Shown here in pieces: positions 1 to 35,869 of a DNA stretch of 64,000 nt. Location of the stretch: NCBI GenBank assembly GCA_028753945.1, contig JAPNXP010000013.1, positions 4,403,501 through 4,467,500 on the forward strand, written 5' to 3'. The translations under genes and the position numbers were made by a program. Each line of letters opens with the position of its first letter. Within the stretch, counting starts at the first letter, position 1. Under the pieces are notes generated by a model. It had not been told where the DNA came from. It made no database searches and was given only the letters and a program-made list of their open reading frames with translations. Source of the stretch: Hexactinellida sp. DTS-2022. Its lineage: Eukaryota; Porifera; Hexactinellida.

Positions 1-1096
1 GTTCAAGCACTCCCAACTATACTATGATACACTATCTATCCAATTCCGAAAGAAAAATTTGATTCGGACATATCTTTGACCTTTTTGACGTCACTAAAGG
101 TCAAAATCGCCGTTATTTTGTACTAAAGAGAATTCCGAAAGATTTCCTGAGAGTGACCTTTGTATGGCTCTCATATCTCAAAAAATATAAGTCGGAGAGA
201 AAAAAACTATTCCTCAAAAATGATCCTTATCAGTAGTAGGTTTTTTCCCGCCGTGTCGATTTTCAACTTTTATACAAAGTTATGGAGTTAATAATTATAT
301 AATGCCAAATTTCTGATAAAATCGAGTAATTATTTGAAAATCTATAGATAAAAAGAATATAATCGAAATCGAGAATTCTGTGTGGGGGAAAAACTTGTAA
401 TAATAGAGTAGACTTAAATTGGCACTAAATTAGAACTTGCGCCAAACAAAGAAAATTGCTAGAAATGCCGTTGACTAGTATGGATTCACTATTATGCTAT
501 TTTGAACAATCAATATCTAATTCAAATTTTTAAATTTTAGAAATTCTGAGTTTCTACGTCCTTCTTAGAATAACTTGTACTGTCCAAAAACGGAATAATA
601 ATTGGGGGTTATCGGGTGTCGAAAATCTGCCATTGTATCTCCTTAATGTTATGGTATAGGAGAAGATCCAAAATTTTCGCGCTCCTAGATTCAAATTTTC
701 CAAAAATCATACTCCAAAAGGAGCGTCTCGCACTCCTGGATAATTCCTTGACTGTACGTATATTACAAAGGAACCAAATTACCTATATACATAGTGTACG
801 TCCTTCATAAAACCACCATGATATCTGGAAGCGAGGTGTGAACTTGATAGAAAGTATTTTCAGCGGACTTTTAAAACAAATCTTCACGATATGTATAATC
901 CCTATAGCCATCAGCTGGTGTCACAAAGAAAAGAGATTCTATTGAATAGATAGCTAACATTGGCTCTTGTTCTAGCTAGTTATTGATGCACACATCTATA
1001 ATTACTGTGATAGATAGATATTATAGTTCTATAATAACTACAGAAGACTCTGCTTAATTAATTAATGGTTTACAATTATATCAGCAAACACCTATA
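1..1096. other. AT-rich intergenic stretch, no gene seen
   Basis: No open frame here resembles a protein I know. The only recognisable item is one copy of the 'tataggagaag' interspersed repeat at about 636-756. Short frames in this stretch read through repeat sequence and are not supported as genes. Confidence 0.6.
636..756 (+). repeat. Interspersed repeat R, copy 1 (partial)
   Basis: Contains the family signature TATAGGAGAAGAT, then GCGCTCCTA, then CCAAAAGGAGCGTCTCGC, then CTCCTGGATAATTCC. Other copies lie near 17.5, 26.8, 39.8 and 57.3 kb. Complete copies begin CAGTGTATTATACAGCC, so this one lacks the left end. Two facing GGAGCG/CGCTCC blocks give it hairpin potential. No transposase is visible, and the class is unknown to me. 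Confidence 0.7.
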
Positions 1097-1283
1097 TAAC
1101 GTTAATACGAACACCAACGGACGGTAAAAATTTGTTAGCTTTATCCGGAGTTCGTTTAACCGGAGTAATACCCATTGAAAAGCCATTGTAGGGAACTCAT
1201 TTTGTGGAACTGTTTGTTCGTCTTATCCGGAAATTCGTATTAATTAACCGTGTTCGTAGTTCGTACTAACGAGGATATACTGT
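1097..1283. mobile_element. MITE, TIR family A (pogo/Tigger-like)
   Basis: Ends resemble CAGTAGAACCTCGTTAATACG and its complement ACTAACGAGGATATACTGTA. The interior has the typical GGTAAAAATTTGTTAGC and CCGGAAATTCGTATTAA segments. TA-flanked CAG...CTG ends are characteristic of Tc1/mariner-pogo elements. There is no coding capacity. Confidence 0.75.
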
Positions 1284-1749
1284 ATTTAATTAATTAACGC
1301 GGTTGCCTAGGAATGTGAAAAGTTAAATTAAAAATGAAAAGTTTTTTTCTATTTATACCTTGGACCCCAGGACCCGCATCCATGGGTTAAATAAATAAAT
1401 TAGGCCAGATAAAATAAATAAATAACTGGCATATCATCCCCGCTCTTCCCAATTTTTACCCTCTGTCCGGATATTATTATTATTATCTAAGGAACATAAT
1501 CGTACAACATAGATTAGCTATAAACTTGTAAAAGAAGTATTCCTAAATGTATCAATTGTTTTAAATCTTGATTCTAGAGCATTACTTTAATTATTTAACC
1601 ATTGTCGTGTGATTTTCTAATTCAATTAAATATTTAGATTTATTGTTTGGCATAGGATAATGTTAGTGTTTCATCTAGTCATTTAGAATGTGAGGGGGGA
1701 GGAAATGCCCCCCCCCCCTAAATGAAACCCTGAATGTTATTGCATATTA

Positions 1750-1995
1750 CAGATAACCTCGTTAATACGAACACGGTTAATACGAAATTCCGGTTAACAC
1801 GAACACTATTTCAGTCCCCTTCAAAGCATTTTAAGTATAAATTACATCCGGTTAACACGAAATTCCGGTTAACACGAACACTATTTCAGTCCCCTTCAAA
1901 GCATTTTAGGTATAAATTACATCCGGTTAATACAAATTCCGGATAAGGCGAACACACGATGGTCCCCTGGTGTTCGTACTAACGAGGTTCTACTG
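1750..1995. mobile_element. MITE, TIR family A, with internal tandem duplication
   Basis: Runs from CAGATAACCTCGTTAATACG to the complement ending GAGGTTCTACTG. It carries two nearly identical internal blocks of about 67 bp, each with CACTATTTCAGTCCCC and AAGCATTTTA. Single-block relatives occur near 24.6 kb, so the duplication is specific to this copy. The apparent small open frame across it is repeat sequence. Confidence 0.8.
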
Positions 1996-2115
1996 TAATA
2001 AGGTAGGTAATATGTACATCCATACCATATAATGCTATGGTACATCGTAATACATAATTATATAATAATTACTATACATTTACTAGTTTAAAAGGTTAGT
2101 AACTATTAGTTTAAG

Positions 2116-2408
2116 GGGTCTGACTGAATGGTGGAAAATGGTGGAAAACTACTTAACTGAATGGTGGAAAATAGTGGAATTTCTAAAAATCGACTGAATG
2201 GTGGAAAACGACTGAATGATGGAAACGCATATAACAAAAAGTACACAGAGCATGCTCATAAGGTACATCCACCATTTTCCACCATTCAGTCGTTTTCCAC
2301 CATTTTCCACTTTTCAGTAGATTTTTAGAAATTCCACCACTTTCCACCATTCAGTCATACCGACGAAAATTCAGAAATCCCACCATTTTCCACAATTCAG
2401 TCAGACCC
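2116..2408. mobile_element. Fold-back MITE with 8-bp target duplication (hAT-like)
   Basis: Terminal inverted repeats GGGTCTGACTGAATGG...CAGTCAGACCC are flanked by AGTTTAAG on the left (2108-2115) and AGTTTGAG on the right (2409-2416), an 8-bp duplication with one mismatch. Each arm is built from repeated CTGAATGGTGGAAAA units, so most of the element can fold on itself. The 8-bp duplication points to the hAT superfamily. No transposase is present. Confidence 0.8.
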
Positions 2409-2567
2409 AGTTTGAGTGGGGCATGCGTTTAGTAAGTTACTATCTGTGATAATTGGTATATTTATTTTGGGATTCACACGCTGTAATGCTATTGACTGTT
2501 TAGATGAGAAAGGAGACTGCATAGATTGGTAAGTGCTCAGTATTATGTATGTATAAATATAGAAATA

Positions 2568-2983
2568 CAGTCAACTATAGGATAATTTTAATACCAAGTC
2601 GGTTATTACGAAGTACCTGCTTATAACGAAGTGATTCAATGGTCCGGAAATCCTTCTATCTCATTACATTATTAAAACTTCGGTTGCAACGTAATGGATA
2701 TAACGAAATTCTGCTTATAACGAAGTAATTTAAATCCTATATAGCCTCTGAGTTATTGATTTTACTCCAGTTATAACGAAATCATATACGAAATATTTTG
2801 TGCTTGCCGGGCCAAATAATTTTAATTCCGTAAACAATGTTAGGAATTTGTTTATTTGTATAATGAACTCCGGTTACAACGAAATCTGCTTGATATTAAC
2901 TCTTTTAAGATCGAACTCCTCTTGTAACGAAATGAAACTAAGGTCCCGACTCCCGAGCACTTCGATATAACAGGAGTTGACTG
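2568..2983. mobile_element. MITE, TIR family B (pogo/Tigger-like)
   Basis: Runs from CAGTCAACTATAGG to the complement ending ACAGGAGTTGACTG, flanked by TA. Internal repeats TTATAACGAAGT and TATAACGAAAT are typical of family B, whose other copies lie at 15.2 and 18.0 kb. It is longer than those copies (416 bp) and non-coding. Confidence 0.75.
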
Positions 2984-5082
2984 TAATATTACAGTAAAGT
3001 TTGCTGAAGTTTTTATGAATCCGATTAAACATTCAAGTAAACACTGCACCATTGAAAAGTAATTAGGCAGGTTAACTGTTCGGCAAGAATGTAATATTCT
3101 AATTTCCTTCATTTAATTAAAGGTGGGTAATTGCCAAAATTCCGCAATTCAGAGATTCAGACAACAAATCGATCAGTAATGGAACAGGCTATTTATACTA
3201 CGACAGTACAATGACCAATGGGACAATACAAAATAAGTATCAGACAAGTATTTATGTCGTAGAGTGTACTAAATGTTTAGTTTGAATTAAAAAGGTTTGG
3301 ACAAGTTCGGATTATCCTATAGAAAGTGAATATAATTTTTTGAATCGGGGGGGGTGAATAATTACATCCTTGGTCTATTTATACAAAATAACACGGTTTG
3401 CAGCTCAAAAGGAACAAAAGTCGACTCTGCTCCGCTTAACTTAATTGGGTCTCTTTGGTCCGAGGATGGCGATGGTTTGACCCTATTAAAACAAAATTTT
3501 ATTAATTAATTAAATTGTATGTATTCCTCTAGAATCTAGATTAATCAGAGAACCCAATTCGTAACATGATCACTACCGTACTTATATGCGGCTAACACCT
3601 TTTCTAATGTAATTGAAAGCATTGGCATGGGTCATTTGTTATCATTAAAACTTCCGAATCCGGGGTTTTTTTATTTTAATTATTAGGCCAGATAAAATTA
3701 ATTGTTTATCATCCGGATTTTTTCAGAGAATACGGACGGCGGACGGGATTTTGTTTTTATTTTCATTAACCATGCTATCGAGGATAAATTATCCCATTAA
3801 ATCTAGCAATAATATACCGTATTTATTCGAATAGTAGACTAGGCGATTTTTGTCTTATAGGCCATTTTTTTACCAATAATTTTTGTTACTTTTCGAGAAT
3901 ATCACATGTTGATACAATTAATTTTTAGTAGAGTCGGTTGATAATCGTATTGCGACTAATATTAGATAAAGAAATTTACTCAGGGTACCGGTAGTAAATT
4001 TGTATTTGCTAATTTAGGGGGGGGCTATTATTGGAGGTAGGCGATTATTCGAATAGGGGCTACTATTAGAGTATATACGGTATGTACAATATATGATGTG
4101 ACATAACATAAGGGGGAGGTTATATAATTCTTCCTCTGATATTAATTAAAAGGACTGTTGATAGCATTAGCTCTACTAGCTAAGCGAATGAAGACAATAA
4201 ATGAATAATTTATACATATTTGTAATACAACTTATTACAGGTTTTTGTCTGTAGTACTTTTTCTTGAAATTATGTTATATTTATTCTACTTCATTTGCTT
4301 GTATTACACTCTCCTGATACACAACTCCAAATAGGAGGTACAAATATAATTAATGAGGGACTATTCTTACTCAACCTGGTATTCCTGTTAAACTTGGATA
4401 GACCAAAGATCTGAAAATCTTAACATATATTTATGGTTAGGCGGACCCTTATGTAATATTGAAGGGAACCTGGACCATTCCAAAGTGACCTATTAAGGAT
4501 ATAATATATCAGTGTTGGGAATTAACTTATCTGGAATCAATATATGAACACAACTTTATGTCTAGACTCCAGAGTAACAAGTGCCACACTTTAGCCATTA
4601 GACTAACTATTAATAGAATTATAATCAGTAGTTTTAGTCAGGTAGTCTTGTATATTAATTCAACAGCTTGGGTTTTCGTGATTTATAATTACTTTGAGAG
4701 CTTTAAATTAACTACATGAGATTCTAATTATTAATATTTTAGTTCTCTGTAGTGGTCATACATTTCGATATAACGGGAGTTTAATGTCATTAACATACAC
4801 ACAAGTAAATTTAATAATGGAGTAAATCGAAATAACTAAACTCCTTAATAAATTGTTCCTATCGACAGCATTATAAGTAGGTATGTAATTTACAGTAGAG
4901 TAGAGTAATATATACAAGCTTGTGTCTATAGTAGATATATAATGTCTCACTACATTTATAAAAGCAATCTATTCAAGTCAGTGCTGAACTGGGGAACCGA
5001 ACTAATTCACAGATCGTTGGCCATGATCTGCATTGAAAAACCTAAAGTTCTATAAAAATAAAGGAGATTTGAGATCGCGTCG
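2984..5082. other. Intergenic repeats downstream of USP24, no gene seen
   Basis: Holds a partial family C MITE end (about 3395-3460, GCTCCGCTTAACTTAATTGGG) and AT-rich sequence. I saw no frame with similarity to a known protein. The USP24 polyadenylation region must lie at the right-hand edge, just below 5083, but I could not pick out a convincing signal. Confidence 0.55.
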
Positions 5083-29656
<24,574 letters not shown>

Positions 29657-30588
29657 AACCAAGAGGCATCCAATGCAATCTACCTTCAACGAACTAGTAA
29701 TCTATAAACTCAATTGTTCTTTGTTTGTTTGTTTGTTTGTTTGTGTGTTTGTCCGGATTGTATTAAAAGTGATGGGGAACAGAAACCGCGTTTATATTTG
29801 AGAGACTAACTTCCAAATGTTATAATAGGTAAACAAGAATGCTGAATTCGAATTTCACGTTTACAAATTTCTAATATGATTCCAAATACAAATTACAAAT
29901 TTTCAAACTTTTTATGTAAATATTTTTGGTATATTGAAAAAAGCGAGACTGCGTAGTTGGAGATACCCGTCGCAAAGCAATCGGAACCGAAGGGCTCTTT
30001 TATTTAAAAGCTATTATTTCTGAGTTTATAGCATCTAATACAGGCTAGAGAATCTAACTACATAATCTACGTATATATATATCTGGTTTCGGAAATGCAG
30101 TGGAATGAATGAATCAAATATAGGAAAATCACCAGCTAGGATAGTTGAATAATAAAGTAGTTGGCAGATCACATTTTTGCATCATATAAATACCATATTA
30201 GAGTTTTAAAACTGTTAGTGTTAACGTCTCAATTTCTTCAAATTGTTTAAATTTAGATACAACAAATACTCAAATGCTCAAGTAACAAGATCACTTGAGC
30301 AATTATTTGAAATACTAATACGTAAATTAGTTCCTAAAATAGGTGCCTTATACTGACATATTACACATTTGTAGTTTCCAATACTTGATAGGGAGCCTAT
30401 GTTAATACGAGCATGTTTTACTGCTTGGTTGTATTGCATGTAATCAATACCTCAAATTGCAAATAATATTTGAACACAGACCTGTCTCACACTTCAATCA
30501 CGCCTAAACAGAGGTCAGGTACTGCTAGTTAGGATGAAGTGTTTTCACAAAGTTAAAACCTAATTCAGAGATAAGAGGGTAGTTCAAG
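29657..30588. other. Intergenic region between USP24 start and ZC3H15 end
   Basis: About 930 bp, including the presumed USP24 promoter. It holds a repeat G copy ((GTTT)n, then GTCCGGATTGTATTAAA, at about 29718-29895) and a fragment of the CTTCGGTTCCGATTGC family near 29968-30000. No further gene seen. Confidence 0.6.
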
Positions 30589-31770
30589 CTAGTCGATGTC
30601 TTCTACATTACCACATTCCGATAGGAAGAGATCCTGATCAATCTCTACAGTTTCAAACCCATTCTCTACAGGCATCTGCTTGTTGATACCGATTTGCTCG
30701 ATATTGAGATCCGAGTCTTCGCTCTCGTCTGTGGAGCTGTCCCTGTATTCCTGGAACAGCTCCTCTGAGTAGGCGGGCTCCTGCAAGGGGGCGTACTCCT
30801 CCGGAGGCGGCAGGTACACGGTGGCGTCTGCCTCCTCGTCATCCTCCCGCACCATGTCCGGGTTAAAGAAGAACATCTCGCGACCTGTCACGCCCGCTGT
30901 TTTACCTTTTTTGAAGTTAGCTTTCTTCTTCGCCGCCGCTTCTATCTCCTTGCTGTCCGCTTCTTTCCGTTTCTGCACTTTCCAAGTGTGGAAGGATTCC
31001 TCCGTGACCGGCGTCAGCGCCTTGGTGCACAGCGCGGCTCGCTGCTTCTCGACCAGCTCCTCGATGGAGAGCTCGTCCTCCTTCTGGGCCTCCATGGCCT
31101 TGCGCTCCCTCTGCAGGACGTACGCGGACGGGAGGGCGTGTCGGTACTTGCAGCTGCCGCCGTTGGGGCACTGCCAGAACCAGCCGTACATGCTCCGCTC
31201 CACTGCGTCCAGGAAGTACTTGCAGATTATTGTTGTGCGGTTTGCAAGTTTGCCGTCCTTGCTTTCGTGCTTCTCTGCTACAACTCGCTCGAGCTTCTCC
31301 TGGTCCCACTTATCCATGGTGTCCTCTTCCAGATTATCCTCGCCCGCTTCTCGGAGATCAATAAAAGCGCTCCTTTTCGCGGATTTATTCCTTTCAATAG
31401 AGAGATCGTGCGAAAACTTACACTTATCGCCCTTCTTGCACTGACCCTGTTTGAAGAACACACAAATTATCGATTTGGGATCAGCGCCTGCGGAAATACT
31501 CTGCGCTTTTATGACAGGTTTGAACAGCTGTTTCAGTTCCTCCTCTCGCTCCTGGAGAATCTCCTTGCTAGATTTCTTCTCTTCGTCTTGTTTCAACTTG
31601 TCCTTGTAATCCTTTCCGCTGAACTTAACTTGAGTCGTAACATTCTTAATGTACTGCTGCTGCTTCCTGCTTTTCTTGTTCTTAAGGCCAAACGTCTTGT
31701 CCTCGATGACGCGGTCTTTCTGCTTATCGACTGTCTTCTTAGACGCCTCTTGGCTCTTCTTTGGGGGCAT
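30589..31770 (-). CDS. ZC3H15: Zinc finger CCCH domain-containing protein 15 (DRG-family regulator)
   Basis: Cytoplasmic partner that stabilises the translation-linked GTPase DRG1 (DFRP1 family). The 393 codons are one uninterrupted exon. The family N-terminus is present (MPPKK, VIEDKTFGLKNKK), then two CCCH fingers: C-x-FF-x-QGQCKKGDKCKFSH near residue 105 and CKYFLDAVE...CPNGGSCKYRH near 185-210. The DRG-binding C-terminal half has GREMFFFNPDMVREDDEEAD, and the tail is acidic. Human ZC3H15 has 426 residues; the shorter length comes from the acidic tail. Its ATG lies 168 bp from the stop of the upstream methionyl-tRNA synthetase gene on the same strand. Confidence 0.97.
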   Translation of the reverse strand: MPPKKSQEASKKTVDKQKDRVIEDKTFGLKNKKSRKQQQYIKNVTTQVKFSGKDYKDKLKQDEEKKSSKEILQEREEELKQLFKPVIKAQSISAGADPKSIICVFFKQGQCKKGDKCKFSHDLSIERNKSAKRSAFIDLREAGEDNLEEDTMDKWDQEKLERVVAEKHESKDGKLANRTTIICKYFLDAVERSMYGWFWQCPNGGSCKYRHALPSAYVLQRERKAMEAQKEDELSIEELVEKQRAALCTKALTPVTEESFHTWKVQKRKEADSKEIEAAAKKKANFKKGKTAGVTGREMFFFNPDMVREDDEEADATVYLPPPEEYAPLQEPAYSEELFQEYRDSSTDESEDSDLNIEQIGINKQMPVENGFETVEIDQDLFLSECGNVEDID

Positions 31771-31937
31771 CCGTCCGATTTAGAGATTGTAATATACTAA
31801 TAATTAAAACACAGATTTGTTATAAGGATTCAGTTATTACGCGCATTTAATTGTGTATGTGAATATCAATTGACCTAGTTGGTTGCTAATGTTAATTATT
31901 ATAAAATTATCTTTCTCCTACCATTGATACTAATCTG

Positions 31938-34409
31938 CTACTTTGATTGATTTAAGAATTTCTTCTGATACGAGTCTATCTCTTCTTGCTCCAGCTTCCT
32001 AAACAGAGGCAGCGGAGTCCCTATCTCGTGTCCCGCGGAAATAAAACCCGCGAAGTGTTCCGGTATGAGAGTACAGTTGTCCGGTACATTAAGCTGCTGC
32101 CTCATGCTAGCGCAGGTCTCCGGCATGTACGGCTCCAGGAGCAGCATCAACAGACAGGAGAGATTGACGGACAGATGCATTATGGTACCGGCTCGCGCCC
32201 TGCCCACCTCCCCCTGCTTAGACAGGACCCACGGCTGCTGTTCCTGTATGTACCCATTCCCGAGCCGCGACAGGTTCAGGATGTACTTTACCCCATCGCG
32301 AATCCTAGCGTCTTCCAGCGTGCTAATGTAGTTGGACAGTTCTGCGTTAATTTGCGCGATCAGCAGTTTGTCCCCCTCCTCCACCTCTCCCAAGGGGGGC
32401 ACCACGCCCCCGAATGTGTTCTTCGTGAACGAGAGAGACCGGTTCACGAAGTTCCCCAGGTTGTTTAGCAGCTCGTTGTTGTTCTTAGACATAAAGTCGG
32501 ACCAGGAGAAGGTGGTGTCCTGCGTCTCGGGGCGCATATAAAGCAGGTAGAACCGGAATATATCCGCGGGAATCCCTGTACTCTTCGCGCTGTCCCCGAA
32601 CACGCCCACGCCCCTGCGCTTGGAGAACTTCCCCCCTTCGTAGTTGAGGTATTCGCAAGCGGATATGTGGTGCAGCAGAGTGTACGCGTCGCCCGTGCCG
32701 AGGAGACACGCGGGGAACATGACTGTGTGGAACGGGACGTTGTCTTTGGCCATGAATTGGTATAGCAGGACCTGATCGGGGTTCTTCCACCACTGCTCCC
32801 ACTCCTCTGTGTAGCAGGCCGTTATGGACATGTAGCCGATAGGCGCGTCGAACCACACGTAGAACACTTTATCCGTGAACCCCGGGAGCGGGACGGGGGT
32901 GCCCCACTTGAGGTCTCGCGAGATGCAGCGCGCTTTCAACCCCTCTCGGAACCAGTTGTTCGTGATGGCGCAGGCGTTCTGCGTCCAGTTTCCGCGCGGC
33001 GCTGCTTTCGCGACCCAGGCCTGCACCGGGCCCTGCATGCGCGCCAGGTCCAGGAACACGTGCTGGCTGCGCCGCGCGGACGGCTGCTCCCCGCAGAGCT
33101 TGCAGCGCGGCCGGATCAGCTCCACTGCGTTAATAAGCGCACTGCACCCGTCGCACTGGTCCCCCTGGGCGTCGTCGTAAGCGCAGGAGGGACAGGTTCC
33201 GGACACGAACCTGTCGGCTAGGAATCTCTCGCACTTCCCGCAGAACAGCTGTTCCACGCTCTCGTCCGTGATGAGTCCCCGCTTGTGGATCTTCCAGAAA
33301 ATATCCTGCGCGATCTCGGTCTGTCGCTGGGTGGTGGTGCGTCCGAAAGTGTCGAAGCTGATGTGGAACCACTCGTATATGTCTCTGTGCTCGCGGTAGT
33401 ACTTGTCGCAGACCTCCTGCGGCGTCACGCCCTCCTGCACGGCTTTTATCTCCGTCGCGGTTCCGTACTCGTCAGTGCCGCAGAGGTAGAGCGTGCGGTA
33501 GCCGCGGGCGCGGCAGTAGCGCGCGAACACATCAGCTGAGAGCACGCACCCGATTATGTTCCCCAGGTGCGGCACGTTGTTGACGTAGGGGAGCGCGCTG
33601 GTGATGAGCACGTTGCGCTTGTTCTCCTCGGGCAGAATCGGGTGCTGCGTGGGAGGGGCGAGGAGAGAAGGCTTGTCTCCGCTCCACTTCAGGAACGCGG
33701 TTTGTATCGCCTCCTGGCTCAGGGGGCTCGCATCCATGGTGTGGACTGCTCGTTTGAAGCCAGTGGTGCCAGTGGTGGCGCCAGTCCACTTGTCGGGCGG
33801 AGGCAGGGCGGACAGCAGCCGCGCCACCGCCGGAGCCGCGGCCACGGCAGACGCCCAGCTGAGCAGCCGCGGACAGGGGCCGGACAGCTGGGCGCCGAGA
33901 GCCGCGAGGAGCGGATAGAGACTGGAGAACATGATGACGTCAGAGAGAGAGAGCGTGTCTGCTGCAGACAGAGGGTAGCTGGACTCCAGCGTCTGCAGGG
34001 ACAGCCGTAGCGGCTCGGGTATGGACAGCTGTGAGAGGGCTAGGAGGAGGTGTGGGGAGAGAGAGGAGGATTCGAAGTTTAGCCAGCGACTTGTCTCCTC
34101 TGTCTCTTGCAGGTGTGAGGGTGTGTTCGCTAAGTTAGATATCAGGTGTCTGCAAATCTGGTTTGTAGAGAGAATGAATACTCCTTGTTGCTTCTCGAGG
34201 ACAGCTCCCTTCTCAACAACAGAGAGCAGATGGAATGCCTCTTGTCGGATATCCTCCTCAGTGACGTGTTGTCTTCGGAACAGCTGATCGCAGGAGAGGC
34301 CGAGCAGAGAGAGGAGAAGTTCTATTTTTAGTTTTGAAACTCTACCGAGGAGGTTGGAGCAGATGAGGAGCACTGGTCTGTCAGATTCTGAGGAAGCTAG
34401 AGTTGCCAT
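31938..34409 (-). CDS. MARS1: Cytosolic methionine--tRNA ligase
   Basis: Charges initiator and elongator tRNA-Met. One intronless frame of 823 codons from ATG 34407-34409, chosen over an in-frame TTG 15 codons upstream. The N-terminus is a GST-like domain; the class I catalytic core starts with ITSALPYVNNVPHLGNIIG (HIGH-type motif near residue 280), then GTDEYGTATE, zinc-knuckle cysteines, and the anticodon-binding domain. The KMSKS-type loop reads KFSKRRGVG near residue 595; human and yeast enzymes have KFSKSRGVG. The protein ends at the equivalent of PLFxKLExxxIxxxxxxF, so the WHEP domain of vertebrate MARS1 is absent. High GC compared with its surroundings. Confidence 0.97.
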   Translation of the reverse strand: MATLASSESDRPVLLICSNLLGRVSKLKIELLLSLLGLSCDQLFRRQHVTEEDIRQEAFHLLSVVEKGAVLEKQQGVFILSTNQICRHLISNLANTPSHLQETEETSRWLNFESSSLSPHLLLALSQLSIPEPLRLSLQTLESSYPLSAADTLSLSDVIMFSSLYPLLAALGAQLSGPCPRLLSWASAVAAAPAVARLLSALPPPDKWTGATTGTTGFKRAVHTMDASPLSQEAIQTAFLKWSGDKPSLLAPPTQHPILPEENKRNVLITSALPYVNNVPHLGNIIGCVLSADVFARYCRARGYRTLYLCGTDEYGTATEIKAVQEGVTPQEVCDKYYREHRDIYEWFHISFDTFGRTTTQRQTEIAQDIFWKIHKRGLITDESVEQLFCGKCERFLADRFVSGTCPSCAYDDAQGDQCDGCSALINAVELIRPRCKLCGEQPSARRSQHVFLDLARMQGPVQAWVAKAAPRGNWTQNACAITNNWFREGLKARCISRDLKWGTPVPLPGFTDKVFYVWFDAPIGYMSITACYTEEWEQWWKNPDQVLLYQFMAKDNVPFHTVMFPACLLGTGDAYTLLHHISACEYLNYEGGKFSKRRGVGVFGDSAKSTGIPADIFRFYLLYMRPETQDTTFSWSDFMSKNNNELLNNLGNFVNRSLSFTKNTFGGVVPPLGEVEEGDKLLIAQINAELSNYISTLEDARIRDGVKYILNLSRLGNGYIQEQQPWVLSKQGEVGRARAGTIMHLSVNLSCLLMLLLEPYMPETCASMRQQLNVPDNCTLIPEHFAGFISAGHEIGTPLPLFRKLEQEEIDSYQKKFLNQSK

Positions 34410-34919
34410 AAAGTGCACTCGGACAATTCTATCTTTCAGTTTGTGAAGATGCAATCGGATCTACGCACAAACTATAGGTTTTATACGATAGAAATAGGGA
34501 AAATAATACGCTGTTAGAAGATTATTGTGTCTGCATTACAATTCCTACTGTACAAATACTTTGGGCCCAGAGTATAGAATCACTGTAGATTAATATTTAT
34601 GGTAAAATATATACTATATATATAAGTTATGTAAGTTATATAATTATGATAAGTTTTGATTATAATTATGATAAGTTTTATCACTAACCTAACCTTTGAG
34701 GTAAACTCTTTTATTACATTTTATATAATAATGGGATAATAAGAGGCCTGTCTAATGTCTACGTATGTTCCTTGTAGGTGAATATACAGTGTCTCAAAGA
34801 GTGACTACATTACAATATTAGAATGTTAGTCTCTCCCAACTTGATGGTTACTACAACACTCCACATACAACGAAATAAACAAATTTTCTAGATACTGGAG
34901 CAATAAGTACAAAAAGTAA
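34410..34919. other. Intergenic, MARS1 upstream region
   Basis: About 500 bp of AT-rich sequence between the MARS1 ATG and tRNA-Ser. No gene seen. It must contain the MARS1 promoter, but no clear TATA or initiator can be assigned by eye. Confidence 0.55.
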
Positions 34920-35001
34920 CGTAGTCGGCAGGATTCGAACCTGCGCGGGTAAAACCCAATGGATTTCTAGTCCATCGCCTTAACCACTCGGCCACGACTA
35001 C
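34920..35001 (-). tRNA. tRNA-Ser (anticodon AGA)
   Basis: An 82-nt cloverleaf. The acceptor stem GTAGTCG pairs with CGACTAC, A box is TGGCCGAGTGG, the anticodon loop carries AGA (CTAGAAATC), there is a long variable arm typical of serine tRNAs, and B box is GGTTCGAATCC. Discriminator is G, CCA not encoded, no intron. A TTTTT Pol III terminator follows within about 10 nt on the minus strand (plus-strand AAAAA near 34911). Confidence 0.97.
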
Positions 35002-35869
35002 GACATAACTAAATTAAATGTTAGTTTCTGCATTTGAGACTAATTCATAACTTAATCTCCCCATTTTTATATGTTGCCAAGTATGCAACTCAATTCAATT
35101 CTGTTATCTATCGTTCCGTAAAGTTCCGCAAATATATATGACCCAAATTTATTGGCCTTTATTGTTAATAGGAATTTCTAAAATATCGGCCAACTCATCT
35201 TGCAATTAGCTCAGGTCCCCCAATAATCTAAAATCATGTGTGCACGCACTGATACGGGAGTATTTAATTAATTGTGACAAATTGTTAGTCGCAATTGATC
35301 ACTCTTCTTACTCAAATAGATTTCCATGGAGTGATTCAATGAACAAGAGAATGGCTCGTTATGATAACAGGCTCAAGATCAAATAATCCTGAAACTGTGG
35401 AACCCGCAAAACTGATGCATACTAACCTAATACAAATTTATGTAATTGTTAAGGTCATTCTTTAATCAAAAGTTCGCCTTTGCGAAGCCGGGTTCTATAT
35501 TTTCTATATTGAAAGGTTTGGGCCATACATAAGTAAGCCCTTGTTGATAATGGGGTATCAAAAACATGGTGTATTCAAATGTAACGTATCGTATTAAAGT
35601 TGCAGCTAATTAACGTAATATCGAACTGCTTTTGGCTTTTAAATTTAGTTACATATGTGTGGAGTCTATTAATAGGATAATAAGATTGATAACAGTCTCA
35701 GAACCATTTACCAATTCGATAAAACGGGAGTTGACTGGATTGTAATATTTTTAAGCTAAACTCATTAGCATTGCATTATTAGCGAAACTAAATACGCATA
35801 TAGAATAAATAAGGAATACAATTTTGTTTACGTTTAAAGTCTTGAATAGAGCTAACAATATGCTCTAAC
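35002..35869. other. Intergenic, no gene seen
   Basis: Contains a copy of repeat F at about 35447-35546 (TAATCAAAAGTTCGCCTTTGC, GGTTTGGGCC). Otherwise AT-rich and unassigned. Confidence 0.55.

Noticed and set aside
1734-1946. Small open frame with internal repeats
   Set aside because: It lies entirely in a family A MITE whose internal block is duplicated; the apparent repeat protein is transposon sequence.
2852-3112. Minus-strand frame of 86 codons
   Set aside because: Mostly family B MITE sequence and its flank; no protein similarity.
30821-31800. Long plus-strand frames of 207 and 270 codons
   Set aside because: They are antisense to ZC3H15, whose protein is unmistakable; the GC-rich coding strand creates open antisense frames.
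31986-34331. Several plus- and minus-strand frames of 60-150 codons
   Set aside because: All are out-of-frame or antisense shadows of MARS1.
30589-34409. ZC3H15 and MARS1 as an operon
   Set aside because: Spacing of 168 bp on the same strand is compatible with separate promoters, and there is no trans-splice evidence in the sequence.
34410-34454. Upstream extension of MARS1 to position 34454
   Set aside because: The first codon there is TTG; the first ATG is at 34407-34409 and precedes the GST-like domain. The same reasoning moved the GMPPB start from TTG 12179 to ATG 12191.
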